DNA from: an archaeon
GTDB lineage: Archaea; Thermoproteota; Nitrososphaeria; Nitrososphaerales; Gagatemarchaeaceae
DNA: 64,000 nt
Reading direction: 5' to 3'
Assembly: GCA_021819035.1 (NCBI GenBank)
Contig: JAKASL010000002.1
Coordinates: 1 to 64,000, forward strand
The notes beneath the pieces are model-generated. The model was not told the origin of the DNA. It was given only the letters and a program-made list of their open reading frames with translations, and did no database searches. Shown here one piece after another: positions 53,295 to 60,564 of the stretch; the first letter of the stretch is position 1, and each line of letters opens with the position of its first letter. A program made the position numbers and the translations under genes.

Positions 53295-54070
53295 TGGCGA
53301 AGTCCGTTGTCTCCCTTGCGGTCATGGGGGCGCTCCTAACAATCGACTTCAACTACGTGATCGCATTCGCCCACTCGTACATCCTGGCTGAGTCGACCAT
53401 GATCGAACTTGCGGTCTTCTGGTTGCAGTTCGCGAAGACAATTCTGGTGTTCGCTGTGAAGAGGCTCAGACGTGCAAGCCCGGCCCTCTTGGTCGACATC
53501 TACGGAGGTGAGCTACTCCTGATACCGGCGATTCTTCTCTCCACCTTCTTCATAGGACCTCAGGCGGTGGGGAGCTTCCTCAGCCAACTGATTGGCGGGT
53601 GGATCGTCGGGGTGCTGTTCTTCGGTCTCCCGTTTGTAGCGTATAGGCTTAGAGGCTCAATGGCAGGGTCCGGGTCGCTCTCGACTCTCCTCCCTTCTGG
53701 CATAGTGGTCGCCGAGCTCAGCGTCATGTTGGCGAACGCTTCGGGATCCGCCGCAGCTGCGCGAGCGGGGCTATCCGACCTGGCCACAATGGCCGCCCCA
53801 AGCGCGGGATTGGGCCTTCCGGAGAACCTCGCTGTCTTTGCTGCGCTCTGTGTGCTCTACGCTTCGCTCCTAGTATATGCCGTGTTGGGACTGGGCTCAG
53901 GGTACGCTGTTGACAGAAACAGAGCGCTGGTAGTGGGCACTCTGGCCACAGGGTCGAGTCTGGTTTGGTTCATCTTATTTGCCAGCTTCTCGTTGGGTGG
54001 CGTCGTGGTCTACTCTGTTCCGACATTCGTGATCGCTGGGGCTGTGTGGTGGTACGCGCGTGCAGGCTAG
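53291..54070 (+). CDS. Polytopic membrane protein of the MoxR/DUF58 cluster
   Basis: The 259-residue product has about seven hydrophobic segments, including LLLIPAILLSTFFIG, WIVGVLFFGLPFVAYRL, LAVFAALCVLYASLLVYAVLG and SLGGVVVYSVPTFVIAGAVWWY. No family is recognised. It overlaps both neighbours (4 and 11 bases), so it is an integral part of the operon. Confidence 0.78.
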   Translation: MMAKSVVSLAVMGALLTIDFNYVIAFAHSYILAESTMIELAVFWLQFAKTILVFAVKRLRRASPALLVDIYGGELLLIPAILLSTFFIGPQAVGSFLSQLIGGWIVGVLFFGLPFVAYRLRGSMAGSGSLSTLLPSGIVVAELSVMLANASGSAAAARAGLSDLATMAAPSAGLGLPENLAVFAALCVLYASLLVYAVLGLGSGYAVDRNRALVVGTLATGSSLVWFILFASFSLGGVVVYSVPTFVIAGAVWWYARAG

Positions 54071-55664
54071 GCTCTTCCTCCTGCTGATTCTTGTGCCGTT
54101 GCTGATCCCTGTCCCTGCCCTCTCCCAGAGTTTCCAGGCCGCTCAGCCAGCCTCCTTTGGACTCGGTTATGGACCGCTTAGCATCGAACCCATCACACTA
54201 GGCACGCCGGTCTACACCCCGGGGGACCAGTTGTGGGTCCAGTCATATCAGAACACGACTTCACAGGAGGTGTTCCTGACCTCGCCTGCCGGAGTAACTA
54301 CCCCTGGAATCTTTCTCGAACCTGGGGCACTTGTGTCGATTCTGACGTTCACTCATTCGGACCCTTTGGGGCAGTGGACGGTCACCGTGACGGTCCCGGT
54401 CACTGGAGCTTCGAGCAACGCAACCGTGACTCTGGCATCGCCTACGGTGTCCCTTGTTCCACGGCTCGTGAGGTCAAACCTGTCGGAGAACACCCTGAAC
54501 CTTGACTACAGCATCCCGCCGACAACCGCCTACAACATCCAGGGATGCCTGATGGGGACACTATCTGGGCCGTCTGCGACGTTCCAGCTTCCGGCGGCGA
54601 CCGGTGGGAGCATGAAGGTTATCCTGACCGGTAACGGACTGGCCGTGACCCCGTCTGGTTCAGCGACCCAGTTCAACGCATGGTTTGAGCTCTACACCCA
54701 GAGGAGCTACGACGAGTACGGCACGCTAGTGTCCAAGCTCACGCTTGCAGCCCAGACCGGTTTACTGAGCATATCTCCTTCGCCCCAGCAGAACAACGCT
54801 TCGTTCGACGATTACTTGAACCTGGGGGCAGGGAGATACGAGCTCCAGGCATATGTCAGGACGCAGGCCGGACTTCAGCTCTTTGACGCCCAGTTCCTGA
54901 AGGCGAACGGGACATCTTGGGTCTCGTTGCAGGGCTGCACCCAGCTGGCGGACGCTGCCTCGTCGACCTTGGCTATGAGCGCGAACCTCGACAACTCGAA
55001 TTCCACCTGGCCGAGGTCCCTGATCACCATGTTCGATGTCGGCGGGGTCGAAGCTTACAACGTATCCAAGATACCCTTCGCAGAGGCGCGCATCGACATA
55101 AGGAGCGAGTCTCAGGCCAAGGCTATCACAGGGGTCGTGGCGACGGCGACGGGTCAGGGAATAGAGTCTTGGGATAGCTTCGATGGGAGCGTCTTCCTGA
55201 CTGGAACGCAGTTCCCTCTGTCTATTGCCGTTGGGATAGACTACGGCCCCGCCTCTCGGACTTACAACTCCACCGTGCCGATACCCTACTCGAGTCTCGA
55301 ACTGCTTGTCCCCGTCGGGGTCCTCGACATCCACGTTACAGCGGGGGGCGAGGTTGCCGATAACGCAACACTGAGCGTTTCCGAATCCGGGCCCCAGCAC
55401 GCGTCTTACCACGCCGACAAGGAAGGAGACCTGTCGGTGATGCTCCCTCCTGGCACATACCAAATCAATGCGTCATATGACGGGAGATCTGCGTCTGTGA
55501 GTGCCACCTTGGCGCCAGGGGAGACGACGCACGTGGGTGTCCAAGTGGGATCGCAGCCACTTCCAATCGTGTACATCGCTCTTGTTGGAGTCCTTGTAAT
55601 CGCGACAGGGGTCAACTATGTTGTCTGGCGCCAGTATCGGGAAAGGAGGTCTGCGTTCGGGTAG
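54060..55664 (+). CDS. Large extracellular protein with signal peptide and C-terminal anchor
   Basis: The 534-residue product starts with a signal peptide (LFLLLILVPLLIPVPALSQ), has a long Ser/Thr/Asn-rich beta ectodomain with many N-x-S/T sites, and ends with a membrane helix (IVYIALVGVLVIATGVNYVV) and a basic tail. The last beta segment has HASYHADKEGDLSVMLPPGTY, similar in style to YSLYTNSSGEVEAELPPGNY in the first gene, so both ends of the cluster encode related beta modules. The start is GTG at 54060, inside the end of the preceding gene. Confidence 0.78.
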   Translation: MQARLFLLLILVPLLIPVPALSQSFQAAQPASFGLGYGPLSIEPITLGTPVYTPGDQLWVQSYQNTTSQEVFLTSPAGVTTPGIFLEPGALVSILTFTHSDPLGQWTVTVTVPVTGASSNATVTLASPTVSLVPRLVRSNLSENTLNLDYSIPPTTAYNIQGCLMGTLSGPSATFQLPAATGGSMKVILTGNGLAVTPSGSATQFNAWFELYTQRSYDEYGTLVSKLTLAAQTGLLSISPSPQQNNASFDDYLNLGAGRYELQAYVRTQAGLQLFDAQFLKANGTSWVSLQGCTQLADAASSTLAMSANLDNSNSTWPRSLITMFDVGGVEAYNVSKIPFAEARIDIRSESQAKAITGVVATATGQGIESWDSFDGSVFLTGTQFPLSIAVGIDYGPASRTYNSTVPIPYSSLELLVPVGVLDIHVTAGGEVADNATLSVSESGPQHASYHADKEGDLSVMLPPGTYQINASYDGRSASVSATLAPGETTHVGVQVGSQPLPIVYIALVGVLVIATGVNYVVWRQYRERRSAFG

Positions 55665-55954
55665 CCATACTCCAAAGCCGTGGCCGTCCAGGGTCTGGCA
55701 AGGGATGGGTGCCCCTGCTTTGCAGCACCAAGGCGCTCTTGGGCAGACCGGCCGCTCCCTCTTCGGAGGCTTTGGAGAAGAGCCCCACCTCCGAGGCAGG
55801 GCCTGCACAGCGTGAACCTGGCCTCGAGCCGGAGACAGCCTTGACTGACGTCATCGACAGAGAGGGTATGGCTCAGCCAAGGCCAAGGTGACGAAACCTG
55901 AGAGAGACCATTCAATTTGTAGGAGGTTTAGAGAGAGGTCCGTCGCTCGGTGGG
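55665..55954. other. Gap of about 290 bases after the MoxR cluster
   Basis: No frame here is convincing and I see no tRNA or repeat. The promoter of the cyclic-nucleotide-domain gene begins at its right end. Confidence 0.5.
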
Positions 55955-55962
55955 TTTAAATC
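55955..55962 (+). promoter_or_regulatory. TATA box of the cyclic-nucleotide-domain gene
   Basis: TTTAAATC is centred 27-28 bases before the ATG at 55986, which selects that start over the in-frame codon at 55950. Confidence 0.6.
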
Positions 55963-55985
55963 GGCAAGAGGGTCGTAAGGGCCGG

Positions 55986-56411
55986 ATGGCAGATACTTCG
56001 GACACAGTAGAGCTCATAGGGGACGTGCCTTTCTTCGACGGCCTCGACGGAAAGAGCCTGAAGGCGGTCGTCAAAGAAGGGAAGGAGGTGTCGTTTAAGG
56101 AAGGCGACCTGGTCGTCGGGGAGAAGGGGTCAGGGGTGGGGTTCTACCTGGTCATAGACGGGAAGGTAGAGGTCAGGAAGGGTAAGAAACTGCTTGCTAC
56201 CCTGGAGCGTGGGCAGTTCTTCGGCGAGATGTCTGTCATAGACGGGCAACCCAGGTCGGCAGACGTAGTGGCCGTGGCGCCGACGAAGTGCTGGGTGCTT
56301 CCGGCCTGGAGCTTCGCGGGGCTCATAAAAGGGCACCCGGAGGTCGCCATCCCGATGCTCAAGGAGCTCGTGAAGAGGCTCAGAGCTGTCGAGGCCTCCA
56401 CCGTGTCCTGA
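55986..56411 (+). CDS. Stand-alone cyclic-nucleotide-binding-domain protein
   Basis: The product (141 residues) is a single CRP-type beta-roll: VPFFDGLDGKSLKAVVKEG, GFYLVIDGKVEVRKG, ATLERGQFFGEMSVIDGQPRSADVVA and a final helix. The phosphate-binding cassette FFGEMSVIDGQPRSA is close to the FGE(L)..L....R(S/T)A consensus, so nucleotide binding is plausible. There is no DNA-binding or enzymatic domain. It is followed after 26 bases by the TIM-barrel gene on the same strand. Confidence 0.9.
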   Translation: MADTSDTVELIGDVPFFDGLDGKSLKAVVKEGKEVSFKEGDLVVGEKGSGVGFYLVIDGKVEVRKGKKLLATLERGQFFGEMSVIDGQPRSADVVAVAPTKCWVLPAWSFAGLIKGHPEVAIPMLKELVKRLRAVEASTVS

Positions 56412-56437
56412 ACGCCGGCCCTCCTCAGGGAGAGAAT

Positions 56438-57235
56438 ATGAGGTTAGGCATCAGCACCTGGTCCCTCCTGGGATTGGAGGTCTGTGCGGCCGTGAGGGCC
56501 ATCGGAGACGCAGGGGTGGAATACATCGAGCTCTGGGGGGAGGTCCCCCACGCCTACCCGGGCTGGGCCAAGCTGGAGGAGGTCGAAGACTCATTGTCGG
56601 CCTACGACATGGTGGTGACGACCCACGCGCCATTCACCGACCTCAACCCAGCGAACCCCTTCCAGCCGGTGAAGGAGGCGGTGGCTAAGACCCTGGAATC
56701 CTTCGTCGAGTTCAGCGCATCCCTAGGGGCGCGGATTGTCACAGTCCATCCTGGGAGCGTGCACAACGAGGCCATGGTCCGGCAGTCAGAGGACAGCTCC
56801 GCGTCGGCGCTGATGAGGATGGTCAAGGCAGCTGGGGGGAGGCTGGCGATCAACGTCGAGAACCAGGCAGGGAGCTCGTCCAAGTACTACTACCCTCTTG
56901 CGAGCACCCCGGAGTCCCTCACCTCCATGGTCGACAGGTTGCCAGGGTGCGGATCCACCCTCGACAGCGGCCACGCCCACGCCAGCGGCCAGGACCCAAG
57001 CGAGATAGCGATGAGGCTCGGGGAGAAGCTCACTGAGATTCACCTGACAGACAACTCCGGCGCCCTCGACGACCATCTCATCCCCGGGGAGGGGACCGCC
57101 CCCCTCGCCCCGCTGTTGGACAAGGTGGCAGGGAGGGACGTCCTCGTCTGTCTGGAGCTGAACCCCCACAGGTACACTCCGGAGCAGGTGTTCGGGGCTT
57201 TCCCGGCGATCAGGCGAACCTACGCCCGAAGATAG
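56438..57235 (+). CDS. Xylose-isomerase-like TIM-barrel protein (sugar phosphate isomerase/AP endonuclease family 2)
   Basis: The product (265 residues from ATG 56438) begins MRLGISTWSLLGLEVC, typical of the family. Candidate metal-site residues lie in VTVHPGSVHN, INVENQAG, TLDSGHAHASG, EIHLTDNSGALDDH and CLELNPH. The frame is open further upstream but overlaps the preceding gene. Substrates of this family range from sugars to DNA; none can be assigned. Confidence 0.88.
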   Translation: MRLGISTWSLLGLEVCAAVRAIGDAGVEYIELWGEVPHAYPGWAKLEEVEDSLSAYDMVVTTHAPFTDLNPANPFQPVKEAVAKTLESFVEFSASLGARIVTVHPGSVHNEAMVRQSEDSSASALMRMVKAAGGRLAINVENQAGSSSKYYYPLASTPESLTSMVDRLPGCGSTLDSGHAHASGQDPSEIAMRLGEKLTEIHLTDNSGALDDHLIPGEGTAPLAPLLDKVAGRDVLVCLELNPHRYTPEQVFGAFPAIRRTYARR

Positions 57236-57274
57236 CGCGCTGGGCCCCGGGCCTGCGTGAAAGGATGCGGCAAC

Positions 57275-57284
57275 ATCTAAATAG
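57275..57284 (+). promoter_or_regulatory. TATA box of rps10
   Basis: ATCTAAATAG is centred about 30 bases before the ATG at 57310. It is nearly identical to the TATA box of the rpoH operon. Confidence 0.55.
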
Positions 57285-57309
57285 ACTTCCCCGACGCGGA
57301 TGAAAGAAA

Positions 57310-57621
57310 ATGGCCCAGTTCGCCAGGATCAAGCTCACGAGCACGAACCTCCCTGAGCTTGAGAAGGTCGCCAACGACATCAGGGAGATAGCAGACAAGA
57401 CAGGGGTCAAGGTGAGGGGCCCGCAGCCGCTCCCGACCAAGAAGCTCAAGATAACTACGCGCAAGGCCCCGACGGGGGAGGGGAGCCACACCTTCGATCA
57501 TTGGCAGCTGAGGGTCCACAGGAGGATACTCGACGTCCAGCCTGATGACAGGACCATGCGACAGATCACGAAGCTCAGGATACCGGAAGACGTGAAGGTA
57601 GAGCTGATACTTACATCGTAA
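57310..57621 (+). CDS. rps10: 30S ribosomal protein uS10
   Basis: The 103-residue product is ribosomal protein S10: FARIKLTSTNLPELEKVANDI, the GPQPLPTKKLKITTRKAPTGEGS loop that contacts 16S rRNA, and HRRILDVQPDDRTMRQI. Length and sequence are typical for archaea. In many archaea rps10 follows the elongation factor 1-alpha gene; here it stands alone with its own TATA box. Confidence 0.97.
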   Translation: MAQFARIKLTSTNLPELEKVANDIREIADKTGVKVRGPQPLPTKKLKITTRKAPTGEGSHTFDHWQLRVHRRILDVQPDDRTMRQITKLRIPEDVKVELILTS

Positions 57622-57868
57622 GTCTGAACTCCTGAGTGGGACGAACGCACCTGCGTCCGAAACCCACGAAAAGGCCGCCGATCTGGTGAATCATCCCTGG
57701 GGCGGAGAGCTAACGTTGCGCTATTGGCGGCTCGGCTTGTGACATATTCCTCTTGTCAACGCTGGTCTCCATCCATCGCATCGGCAGGATGGCCGAGATA
57801 GGCGCAGGGAACGCGAGGTATATCGATGGGACCTGAGCCCAGGCGGTGGCCAAGCCCAAGATGAGGAC

Positions 57869-58207
57869 TCATATCTCGAAACCATAGCAGACCAGCCGCA
57901 CATACTGCCACATCCGGTGAACGGCGTACTCCTTTCTTATCGTCTTCTCCAACCAGAAGTTCAGGAGCGCTTCGAGTTCCGCCGCCCTGGTCCCAGCCGC
58001 CCTTTGGTACAGCTGGTAGTTCCGATCGAGGAACCGCATGATTAGAACGAATATCGCCGCGACCCCCAGTGCGGCCACCTTCACGTATGGAGGGATTGTC
58101 GTACCGTTGACCTGCCCGAGAAGGGCGTCCGCTGAGAGCGCCCCTGGAGTGAATGCGAAACACCACTTCCTGAGACCGTCCAACTTGTCCTCGAAGGCAT
58201 CTATCAT
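57869..58207 (-). CDS. Membrane protein gene cut by an in-frame TGA
   Basis: The first 112 codons encode a soluble start, a membrane helix (VKVAALGVAAIFVLIMRFL) and a charged helical stretch up to LVCYGFEI, then TGA at 57869-57871. The same frame continues open for 52 more codons to TAG at 57710-57712, starting VLILGLATAWAQVPSIYLAF, which is a natural second membrane helix, and ending with a polar tail. The intact protein was thus probably 165 residues with two or three helices. No family is recognised. Confidence 0.6.
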   Translation of the reverse strand: MIDAFEDKLDGLRKWCFAFTPGALSADALLGQVNGTTIPPYVKVAALGVAAIFVLIMRFLDRNYQLYQRAAGTRAAELEALLNFWLEKTIRKEYAVHRMWQYVRLVCYGFEI

Positions 58208-58676
58208 GGCGAAACACTGGCACCACCCGTCGCAGGCGCGGCCAGGTTGGCCCGCGCCGTATTCGTTTGGACGATTGGCCGAGTCTCCCCTCTTGGTTTA
58301 CGGGAAGATTAGAGGGTGCTTTCCCCTTCGATGGGCATCAAATGGGCCCCGCAGCGGGTGCATCTGGATGGCGTCGGCATCCGATGCCTAGGGTGGGGCA
58401 GGGGCTGGTGCGGACTTGCGCCTCCCTGGGCTGAACAGCGGACGTTGATCGTTTGGTTCACGTCGATGCCCTCTGGCGAGTGGCCCAACTCCTCCAGTCA
58501 GTTCCTTGGCGGGGAGGGAGGCCTCGCCCCCTGACGGAACGGCATCTTGGCGAGCTCGTCGCTCTGGTAGGGATGTCGACTGTCGCCTTCTTCCGAAACT
58601 GGCCGCGACTGGAGCCTTGTAGACTACTGCAGGCCTTGTGGAGGCTTTCCTCAAGACGAGACGGGCGTCCTTGCCC
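58208..58676. other. Gap of about 470 bases without a confident gene
   Basis: A short minus-strand frame from about 58461 to 58309 ends with SRCTRCGAHLMPIEGESTL, a possible half zinc ribbon, but it has no promoter or complete metal site. Other frames have no recognisable content. Confidence 0.4.
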
Positions 58677-59570
58677 TCAGGCCTGCTTCTTCACCCAGTC
58701 GATGGTCCGCTGGAGCCCCTGCTCCAGGGTCAGCTCGTGCGAGTACCCAAGAAGATTCTGCGCCTTCTTGATCGTCGGGTAGCTAATCTGCGGTTCCTTC
58801 TCCAGCTCGCTCCTCGGCGGCAGGAGTCGTAGCTCCGACTTGGACCGTGTCAGCCTCCTCACAGTCTCCGCCAGCTCCCTGATTGAGACCGCCCCCACCC
58901 CGCCGAAGTTGAACGCCTCCCCCACGGCCCGCTCGTTGTTGATTATCGAAAGCGCCAGCTTGGCGAAGTTGACCGCGTGAGATGGGGAGGTCGTGTCCTT
59001 TCCGCCGTTGTACAGGGTGAGCGGCTCGTCCCTGAGGCATGCGCGGATGAACCTGATCGTCGCACGGGTCGGCTGGTCGTATTCACCGAAGAGGAGCCAG
59101 CTCCGGGTGATCGAGACCGGGAGGCCGACCGACTTGTGGAAAGCCATCGCCATGTTCTCGCCGACGACCTTCGAGTAGTCGTATGGCACCCGCGGGTCGA
59201 ACGGGGACTCCTCGGTCACCGGGTTCGTCTTCGGGGCGCCGAACACGTTGGCAGAAGAAGCCACGACGATCCTCTTCACCCCCTTCCTCTTCGCCAGCTC
59301 GAGCATGTTAAGGGTCCCGACGCAGTTGACCCTGAAGCAGAGCCCCGGGTCCTCTATGGTCCTCTTGATCTCCGTGATCGCGGCGAGATGGACTACGGCG
59401 TCGAAGTCCAGCGACGCGAGAGTGCTGAAGACGAATCTGTCGTCCAGCAGGTCCCCGGACACGTCCCACCCGGAGAGGTCTGTAGGGATGGTCCCGACGC
59501 CCTTCTCGTTGAAATACCCGATCAGGTTCCTCCCGACCATCCCCGAAGCCCCCGTCACCAGGACTTTCAA
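58677..59570 (-). CDS. NAD-dependent nucleotide-sugar epimerase/dehydratase
   Basis: The 297-residue product is an extended SDR of the UDP-glucose 4-epimerase type. It has the Rossmann loop VTGASGMVGRNL, VVHLAAITEIKRT, SSANVFG, the active-site YDYSKVVGE (Tyr and Lys) and SITRSWLLFGEYDQP. It probably works in surface glycan or nucleotide-sugar synthesis. The start is ATG at 59570. It is not obviously coupled to neighbours. Confidence 0.92.
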   Translation of the reverse strand: MKVLVTGASGMVGRNLIGYFNEKGVGTIPTDLSGWDVSGDLLDDRFVFSTLASLDFDAVVHLAAITEIKRTIEDPGLCFRVNCVGTLNMLELAKRKGVKRIVVASSANVFGAPKTNPVTEESPFDPRVPYDYSKVVGENMAMAFHKSVGLPVSITRSWLLFGEYDQPTRATIRFIRACLRDEPLTLYNGGKDTTSPSHAVNFAKLALSIINNERAVGEAFNFGGVGAVSIRELAETVRRLTRSKSELRLLPPRSELEKEPQISYPTIKKAQNLLGYSHELTLEQGLQRTIDWVKKQA

Positions 59571-59600
59571 TTCTGGAAACGCGCCCAGCCCTGATTCTAT

Positions 59601-59990
59601 TTAAGATGAAGATAGGCCCGCCCTCTTCAGCAGCTCCCCGACCAGGTCATGGTCCACGACCCCGTAGCCCACGCTTTCCGTCCCGTCGGCCATGGTCATC
59701 GGCAGCCTGGCTACGTGATAGGGGACCTCGAACGATTCTGCCACGTCCCCTTCGGCCTCGTAGAGCTTTGACCAGGCGCCTCCGGACCGGCCGTAGCAGA
59801 ACACCGCTGTCACCTTCCTCTCGCCGAACCCGCCACCCCGCCCCCCGGCGGCGAGGGACCCCTCGCCGATCTTCAGCAGGAACAGCCTGTTGTCCGCGGC
59901 CGCGGGCCTCAGGTCCACATCCATTTCAGAGATGACGATTGCTCTGTAGCTCCCTGCGAGATGAGCGTTGATCTCTTCGAGCGCGGTCAT
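59601..59990 (-). CDS. Unknown 129-residue protein
   Basis: From ATG 59990 the product reads as a mixed alpha/beta domain with a Gly-rich loop (LAAGGRGGGFGERKV) and an aspartate-histidine pair in VVDHDLVGEL. I do not recognise the family. The longer open frame upstream overlaps the Nudix gene in another phase and is not credible. It follows the Nudix gene by about 40 bases, so it is probably part of the carAB-Nudix transcript. Confidence 0.7.
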   Translation of the reverse strand: MTALEEINAHLAGSYRAIVISEMDVDLRPAAADNRLFLLKIGEGSLAAGGRGGGFGERKVTAVFCYGRSGGAWSKLYEAEGDVAESFEVPYHVARLPMTMADGTESVGYGVVDHDLVGELLKRAGLSSS

Positions 59991-60031
59991 CAGGCCGGGC
60001 CCAACCCCCCCTCGTAAAAGGGCATCCAGCC

Positions 60032-60535
60032 TTAGGTCCGGAGGGGCCTGAGGTGGAGGTACTCGTCCAGCAACAAAGAGGCGTCCGGGGTCAGCCCGCC
60101 CCCCTCGGCCATTGCCCTGAGCCCCGGGCCGTCGAAGCCCTCGACCGACTCCAGCTCGACCGGGTCGACGTTGACTGGGGCGTCGGTGGACGCAGTGAAA
60201 AGGGCCACCCACTCGCGCTCGGTGAGGTCCCCCTCCCTGATGGGAGGGAGTAGGTACTTCCCCAGGGTCGCCAGGCTGGACCTCAACCCGAGCTCCTCGG
60301 CGAGCTCCCGGGCCGCCGCATCCTCGTAGGACTCCCCCTTTTTCACGTGGCCGGTGCAGGAAAGCGTCCACTTCCCAGGCTGCCAGGGGTCCTTCCGGCT
60401 CCTTTGCTGGAGGATTACCTTCCCGTCTGACCTCGAGACTACCACGGCCACGGCTCGGTGGAGAAGTCCGTCCTTCAAACAGTCGCCGAGGGTGGATTCT
60501 CCCACCACCGAGTCGTTCTCGTCGACCAGGTCCAC
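60032..60535 (-). CDS. Nudix hydrolase resembling isopentenyl-diphosphate isomerase type 1
   Basis: The 167-residue product has a full Nudix box (GHVKKGESYEDAAARELAEELG, read as positions about 62-83). The lead-in LLHRAVAVVVSRSDGKVILQQRS and the LSCTGH cysteine-histidine pair are typical of the Idi-1/YfcD subgroup. Whether it isomerises isopentenyl diphosphate for archaeal lipids or hydrolyses a nucleotide cannot be decided here. The start is GTG at 60535, 29 bases after the carB stop. Confidence 0.82.
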   Translation of the reverse strand: MDLVDENDSVVGESTLGDCLKDGLLHRAVAVVVSRSDGKVILQQRSRKDPWQPGKWTLSCTGHVKKGESYEDAAARELAEELGLRSSLATLGKYLLPPIREGDLTEREWVALFTASTDAPVNVDPVELESVEGFDGPGLRAMAEGGGLTPDASLLLDEYLHLRPLRT

Positions 60536-60564
60536 CGCCTCCCCGCTCCCCGCCGTCCCGCCCC

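Noticed and set aside
58388-58654. An 88-codon minus-strand frame before the epimerase gene
   Set aside because: Arg/Pro/Ala-rich with no domain; the nearby CTRCG fragment lies in a different frame and is too short to support.
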